From Varanus komodoensis (taxonomy: Eukaryota > Chordata > Lepidosauria > Squamata > Varanidae), in the NCBI RefSeq assembly GCF_004798865.1, contig NW_025336481.1, forward strand, positions 40,209,619 through 40,273,618: a stretch of 64,000 nt of DNA. The letters run 5' to 3'. How positions within the stretch are numbered: the first letter of the stretch is position 1; each line of letters starts with the position of its first letter. The notes beneath the pieces are model-generated. The model worked only from the letters and a program-made list of their open reading frames with translations, did no database searches and was not told the DNA's origin. Shown here piece after piece: positions 59,052-64,000 of the stretch. The translations under genes and the position numbers were made by a program.

Positions 59052-59059
59052 CTCTGTTT

Positions 59060-59689
59060 GAATTGCTGCCATGGGTTGTTTCTCTTTTGGAGGTGTCCTC
59101 TGTTTCATAGAGCCTACAGTTGCGCCGTCACCTGTGGGTGCAGCGGAAACATGGAAATGTGCAGCACCGTGTGGCACCTTCAGTCTGTAACAAGGAGAGG
59201 CCCAGTCAGGTACAATTTCCCAGGTGACACCCGCCTCCCCGTCATGTTTTCCCAGGCTGAGTCTGGGAAAGCCAGGGGCCTTTGGACCCATTGCCTTCTT
59301 CCTTTTTCACGGACTCCAGAAAAAGTAGCTGCTATAGGGCATTTACCAAGCTGCTGAAAAGTTCTTCTGAAAACCTAAGTAATTCGCAAAGCCCCTTTTT
59401 TAAGCATCCAAGGAAATTCAAACTGGCCACATAGCAGGTCTTTTTCTTCTGTCCTTTTTTCACTTTTTTGAGGCTTCACAATGCTAATTCCTACAGACTG
59501 GTTTTAGCTTTCTGGTAGCTTTTAATCAAGATGCCAGGAATAGAAACCAAACTTACAGAAAACCAAGATCTGCCACACCATCAGGGACAGCACTTATGCA
59601 CTGCCAAAAGGAAGGCAGTGTGTCACCAAAAATGAGACACAAAACCCCAAATGTTGTATGTGCAGATACAAATTTATATTTGTATTCTT
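59060..59689. other. No recognised feature
   Basis: No repeat family or exon identified. Confidence 0.45.
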
Positions 59690-59825
59690 TTATATTGTTA
59701 TTTATTTTATATTGTTGGTTTTATATTGTTATTTTTGTATTTTATTGCATTTTATTCTGTGCTGTGAGCCGCCCCGAGGCTTCGGCAAGGGGCGGCATAG
59801 AAATGTTTTAATAAATAAATAAATG
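59690..59825 (+). mobile_element. L2/CR1-clade LINE 3' end, sense
   Basis: T-rich UTR repeating TTTTATATTGTTATTT, then GTGAGCCGCCCCGAGGCTTC, GGCAAGGGGCGGCATAGAAA and (TAAA)n. The 3' motif is the same family as at 662-720. Severe 5' truncation. Confidence 0.9.
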
Positions 59826-60519
59826 TAGAGGAACAAATTCAGAAATAATATTTGCAATTTAAAGAAAAATATACTATAAACAAAAAGACTTACCAGGTAA
59901 CCTGGGTACCTGTTCTCCATTGTTTAAGTGCTAAGTGTCAATAGGGAAATTCAAGGGCTCTCCAGAGATAGCCTGGGAAACCCATTAAACTGACAACTGT
60001 CTTCTGGTAGCTCTTTAAATCTGAGGACTGTCCTCTGTAAAGTAGGATACCTGGCCATCCTAATTAGGCAGAGTGAACCTGCTCCTTCAGGCAGCATGTT
60101 TTGGTTGTCATGAAGGGAGAGACATTGCTAATTAATTTACAATTATTCTATTTCTACTTCCAGGGAGAGGAACTGACCAGCCTGGGGGTAACGTACCCCA
60201 TGACTTGGAAGGGGACACCACTTGCTATTCCACCTGAGACAGTGAAGTGTTCTGGACTTGCCTTCTGTATTTAAAATATTCTAGTGAAAACCCAGGAAGT
60301 TAATCCCATAAAGTTAACTCAAATAGCAACTACTTTAGGCCAAACATTAAAAAACAGTAAAGTACAGTTGGAGCCTTCAAAATAGCCTCTCTCTCTTTTT
60401 TAAGTCCAAAACTGGAAGAGGAAACAAGAAATATCACTGTTCCAAAATCCTGCATCTTGAGGTCTGTATCTTTAGCAGTTGTGTTCCCAAGGCTCTAAAG
60501 TATAGGTGTGCACAGGGGG
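59826..60519. other. No recognised feature
   Basis: No repeat family or exon identified. Confidence 0.45.
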
Positions 60520-60975
60520 AAAAATATTTATTTATTTGGGATATTTCTAACCCGTCCAATCACTATGTATCTCTGGACAGCTTACAAACAAAATTCCATA
60601 AATACAACAGTATAAAATATCATATAATACCCCAAACAATAATAATACTAATAAGACTAATAACCCACGACTGAAGTAAAACATAATGAATTTAAAAAAA
60701 CATTAAAATGCTGGGTGAATAAAAAGGTCTTGAGCTGGTGCCGGAAAGCGTATAATGTTGGTGCCAGGCAGACCTCCCTGGGGAGCGCATTCCATAGCCA
60801 GGATGCCACCGCAGAGAAGGCCCTCCTCTGGGTATTCTGTCTCCTAATCTGCTTCAAGGAGGGTTCCCGGAGCATGGCCTCTGCTGCAGATCTTAAGGGG
60901 CAGGAGGGCATGTAGGGAAGGAGATGTTCCTTCAGGTATCCTGATCCCAGGCCATTAGGGCATCAAGGTCCTTGC
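60520..60975 (-). mobile_element. L2/CR1-clade LINE 3' part, antisense
   Basis: The minus frame 60911-60657 reads MPSCPLRSAAEAMLREPSLK, QIRRQNTQRRAFSAVASWLW and NALPREVCLAPTLYAFRHQL, homologous to the final 70 residues of the copy at 662-1425. A TTTATTTATTTGG tail marks the 3' end. The stretch 60920-60975 continues upstream in ORF2 (GAGATGTTCCTTCAGGTATC). Truncated; open for about 80 codons. Confidence 0.9.
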
Positions 60976-61869
60976 TCAGGGGTGGGTTATATGCATTTTC
61001 AGAGCTGTAAGTGCTGTTTCCCCTTCAACAGCTGCCCCCAGATGGACCTCCTGAGTAGCCTGGCAAGAGGAGGCATTGGCATTGGTCTGGCCACTGCCCC
61101 AATGTCCTACAGAAGAGGTCCAGTGCAGGAATGAAACATCAGGTCTGCCTCATTTCTCTTTGGACCCTTTTAGGGAAGAGTTGCCTTACAGGAAGTCTGA
61201 AAACCACCTTTGGCTCCACTTTCAAACAGCATCCAACCAAGATGCATAGCCCTTGAGTAAATCTAACCTTTGGCTGGTACCCAGAAATAGGTGGACGAAG
61301 CAAAGAAAAGCAAAGTGTGCCCGTCTGGGCAACACAGTTCTCTTACTTATTGCTACATGCATATTGCTTCTTGTTGGGGATCAAGCCCATTTCTCCTCCA
61401 GGTTCTTGGAAAACGTTTTGGCCTGAACTATTGGCATGGACCTCTAGTTGCCTGGCCAGTATTGGAGAGCCAAAAGGAAGGTTTGCAGGCAGTACAGGCC
61501 AATGCAACATTAGGCAAGTTTTCCTCCCAAGTAACAGCTATAAAGCACATAGAATGGGCTATGGAAAAGCCAAAAACATAGTTGTCATAGTTGATGCTGC
61601 TCCGTTCTGATAGCGGCCTGGATTTTTATTCTACAGTAGGCCTGCACCAAGGTCAACACAGCCCAGGAGCCCTTCCAGCAACTGAGACCATCTCTCTTTG
61701 CCCGTCTCTGCAGACGCAGGAGATTTATTGTGACCCTGGTGAGTCTCAGGCATCGCTGTGTTCAGGAACCCCTTTGCCACCATCTATACAGCTTAAGGAT
61801 GAGGAAGACATTGGCTCAGCCTACCTGATCTGCCCTTCCTCTAGCAATCTGCAACCTGAAATACGATCT
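60976..61869. other. No recognised feature
   Basis: Frames at 61291-61923 have no signature. No repeats named. Confidence 0.45.
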
Positions 61870-62165
61870 TCCGCATTTGCATTTCTGCATTTGCAATGCA
61901 GTTCTCCACTCAAAAATGCATAGAAAAATGAGCACTGTTGTGGAAAGGTGCATACAAAACTGGGTATGTTAGTAAAGACACTGAATAAAATTGAATGACA
62001 TTGGGCAAATTAGCATACAAAAAGGCATGTCTTATGGAGAACGGCATGTGGAAATTTCACACAGGCTTTCAGAAAATTCAAAACCTGATGTGGAAATAGG
62101 AGAAAAGGAATGCAAGATCGGGAAAAGGGGAGAAACCGAAATGGACAGATTCATCTGTCCCAAGT
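61870..62165. repeat. Possible dispersed AT-rich repeat
   Basis: TTTGCATTTCTGCATTTGCA, CACTCAAAAATGCATAGAAA, GGCAAATTAGCATACAAAAA and the end GAAATGGACAGATTCATCTG. The closing motif is one I associate with a squamate repeat, family unassigned. Confidence 0.45.
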
Positions 62166-63342
62166 TATAAGTGCCTTGATTATGTTACCAACTAAAACAA
62201 GAGCAAACACACCCAGAGGCCCTGCTCTGAGGCATATATTTCAGGAACACTCATAGAGGCTAAGCCAGGGCAAATAGATCTATTTTAAGGAGGCACCTGA
62301 ATGCGATGAGAAAAAGAGCACATTGTACATTGTAGGGATCTGCAAGCCAGGGAAAAAGCAAAAAATGGGCAAGGAACCAAGGGTAACCTTAGAGGCCTGG
62401 TCCTGGGCCAAGGAGGTCTGGTTCCCTGGCTTTGACTGATGTGACCACCAAGCATAGTCCCAGGAGACATCTCTGCTTGCTTTAGCAAACGTCAACCACG
62501 CTAAAGGTCCGATGCTACTTGTGATGCGCACGGTTCACCTGACCAGCTGGATGCAGGCAGGTCCTTCCCGGGGGGGGGGGGGGGATCACTTGCTCACAGC
62601 CCGTTGAAGCACCTCCCTGCTCCTCAGACTCCTACCTGAAGTTCTCAAATCTAACAAACGTACGTCTTGATTTCCAGCATGTTCCCCGGGACAATCAGGG
62701 GTGGTGCCACTCTTGCTATCACGTACCTCTTAAAATGGCAGGTGGGAAATTGCATGTTCAAAGACAACACTTCCATAAATAACTCTGCACGCAGAAAACT
62801 TGCATGTTGCATTGATGCCTTCTAACACAGCCTTCTTCCCACTGTTTTTTTCATTTTACATGGGGGGAGTAGCTCTAGCAACGTTATATATTTCTAGGAT
62901 CAAGGATAATATTTGCCGGTCACAGTGCAGCTTAGACAATGACCTCTATGCATTTGTTTGTAACAGGGGTGCAGAACCTCAGACTTGGCACCAAAACCTT
63001 TTTTTTTAAATTCAGCTCCACCCCTTTTGTCTTCAGCTCTTCTCACCACTGGATGGTAGCTCCCAAGAGCTTCCCTGAAATTAAATTCAGCTGAAAGACG
63101 TTCTGCCCTCCTTGTTTAAATGGTCTACAGACAACACCTTTATAGTACCAACTCTTTGTGCTCTGGAATCACCAACAGAAATGAGCCTCTACCAGGGCAC
63201 ACATAAGGACACATAAAGCCTCAAGAGGTTCCTTTGTCCAGCCATGTGCCTGCACAGGATCCTTCTTCACCTGCGAAGAACTTCTTTCGAAGAACAGCAC
63301 ACAACTCAAAGGAAGGATGAATGAAAAAGAATGAAGCATGAC
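62166..63342. other. Intron sequence next to the RERG donor; G-run only
   Basis: A run of about 15 G at 62569-62583 is the only simple repeat. No exon signature seen between it and the RERG donor. Confidence 0.5.
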
Positions 63343-63348
63343 ACGTAC

Positions 63349-63530
63349 CCGACTTCCCAACTCCAGCACGGCCGAAGATGGCCAGTTTTACTTCTGCACT
63401 CTTAGCCATGGTGAGACGAAAAGGAAATGGAGCGAGTGGTGATGTCCAGATCTATCCAAATTGGCCAGATGGATGAATTTCCAAGTCCTCTCTTCAACTC
63501 GACTGCATCATTGTGATTTCCAAGCAGGGC
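63349..63530 (-). CDS. RERG: RERG first coding exon (Ras-like GTPase), with part of the 5' UTR
   Basis: Partial host gene. The start codon is at 63409, reading leftwards. The 20 codons to 63350 give MAKSAEVKLAIFGRAGVGKS, which I recall as the N-terminus of vertebrate RERG (Ras-related and oestrogen-regulated growth inhibitor), a cytosolic small GTPase of about 199 residues. The G1/P-loop GxxxxGKS, which binds GTP phosphates, lies at residues 13-20. One further base (63349) begins the split codon for the next residue (Ala in known RERG). A consensus donor GTACGT follows at 63348-63343, giving a phase-1 intron as expected. The start has A at -3 and G at +4, a strong Kozak context. Upstream, a pyrimidine-rich stretch ending in CAG places the likely acceptor just right of 63530, so 63410-63530 would be 5' UTR; that boundary is inferred. 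The remaining GTPase motifs (switch I, switch II, NKxD) lie in exons not seen here. Confidence 0.93.
63494..63511 (-). promoter_or_regulatory. Five-codon upstream ORF in the RERG leader
   Basis: Within the predicted RERG leader two adjacent ATGs open a frame reading MMQSS then TGA, about 85 bases before the RERG start. Short upstream ORFs can lower translation of the main frame. The frame is directly visible. Whether the bases belong to the mature transcript depends on the inferred acceptor near 63530, and any regulatory effect is inference. Confidence 0.4.
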
Positions 63531-63652
63531 CTGTGAGAAAACACCCACCCAAGAGATGGTGAGGAAGTGAAGGCAGCCACTGGAAACCTGTGAGCAGACA
63601 GCTCTTTTTAATGTCCTCCTGGATGAGCTTTCTGTGCAGATGTTATTAAAGC

Positions 63653-63781
63653 AGGCTTCAACATCCCGGCACCCTCCAGACGTGTTGACTACAACTTCCA
63701 GCATCCCTAGCCATCATAGTTGGCTGGGGAAGCTGGGAATTGTAGCCCAAGACATCTGGAAGGTGCCAGTCTGGGGAAGTC
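63653..63781. mobile_element. Palindromic MITE, copy E, just upstream of the RERG exon
   Basis: AGGCTTCAACATCCCGGCAC, CTCCAGACG, GACTACAACTTCCAGCATCC at left; GCTGGGAATTGTAGCCCAAG, ACATCTGGAAGGTGCCAGTC and TGGGGAAGTCTG at right. The two halves are long inverted repeats. It lies about 120 bp upstream (in gene sense) of the predicted acceptor. Confidence 0.88.
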
Positions 63782-64000
63782 TGAATTACCTGATGAATCT
63801 AGCAGCCAGTTGACTGCTCCAGGTTCTTTCCACTTGGTGAGAAAGAGAAAGAACCATCTTATGGGTTCAGAAGAACACAGGTCACTCACTTCAGCCTGCA
63901 GGCAGAGCAAAAACAGGGCTAGATGACTCCTTCCTTCCCCCACCCAGTTGCCAAAAGGACCTGCATGCAGAAGGTCTGCAGGTTATGGGGGAGTTTTGGC

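Larger units (their letters stand above)
1..63348 (-). other. Presumed RERG intron downstream of the first coding exon
   Basis: The RERG donor at 63348 points leftwards, and no other credible host exon was found to its left. The human gene also spans over 100 kb with large introns (recalled knowledge). The 57-nt exon that follows in RERG (starting LVVRFLTKRFIWEYDP in human) was looked for by eye on the minus strand and not found. A short exon could be missed, and it or the following exons may lie beyond the left edge. The stretch is packed with decayed transposons, as expected of an intron. Confidence 0.6.

Noticed and set aside
1-63348. Second coding exon of RERG
   Set aside because: No minus-strand match to LVVRFLTKRFIWEYDP-like coding sequence was found, but a 57-nt exon is easy to miss by eye.
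1-64000. LTR retroelement or other virus-derived copy
   Set aside because: No long terminal repeats or retroviral gene signatures were recognised by eye; a very old solo LTR could have escaped me.
1-64000. CRISPR arrays, operons, phage or bacterial defence systems
   Set aside because: The sequence is animal nuclear DNA; its repeats are transposons, microsatellites and one satellite array.

Overview
The window is animal nuclear DNA, most likely from a squamate reptile (lizard or snake). The evidence is its dense mix of old interspersed repeats: CR1 and L2-type LINEs, BovB and other RTE LINEs, tRNA-derived and 5S-rRNA-derived SINEs, hAT elements and palindromic MITEs. That mix is characteristic of squamates, but the species cannot be named from the sequence. 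No operons, CRISPR arrays or other prokaryotic features occur.

One host gene is recognisable: RERG, a Ras-like small GTPase, on the minus strand at the right end. Its first coding exon (about 63349-63530) encodes MAKSAEVKLAIFGRAGVGKS, including the P-loop, and ends at a consensus GTACGT donor in phase 1. Everything to the left (1-63348) is then best read as part of the large intron after this exon. I found no further RERG exon there. The next exon, only about 57 nt in known RERG genes, is either outside the window or too short for me to have seen.

Layout of the presumed intron. 1-10 kb: L2-type LINE, nested CR1 copies, a 178-bp tandem array containing TTAGGG and bracketed by two hAT copies, a separate short hAT, CR1 fragments, a 5S-derived SINE. 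10-20 kb: RTE fragments, MITEs, tRNA-SINE pieces, a second 5S-SINE, a G-quadruplex motif. 20-32 kb: old L2 relics, a repeated ~220-bp unidentified element, an RTE fragment, a full tRNA-SINE, and a 100-N assembly gap flanked by a perfect 13-bp inverted repeat. 32-46 kb: RTE and L2 relics, microsatellites, MITEs, an odd pseudoknot-like inverted repeat, CR1 in both orientations, a BovB reverse-transcriptase fragment. 46-64 kb: SINEs, BovB 3' end, CR1 and L2 fragments, a hAT with near-perfect target-site duplication, and the RERG exon with a MITE just upstream.

Apart from RERG, the predicted open frames of 60-250 codons are either LINE fragments or chance frames. I see no novel protein-coding system. 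The most interesting structures are the hAT-bracketed TTAGGG satellite, the gap-flanking inverted repeat, the repeated element at 27.3 and 28.5 kb, and a five-codon upstream ORF in the RERG leader.
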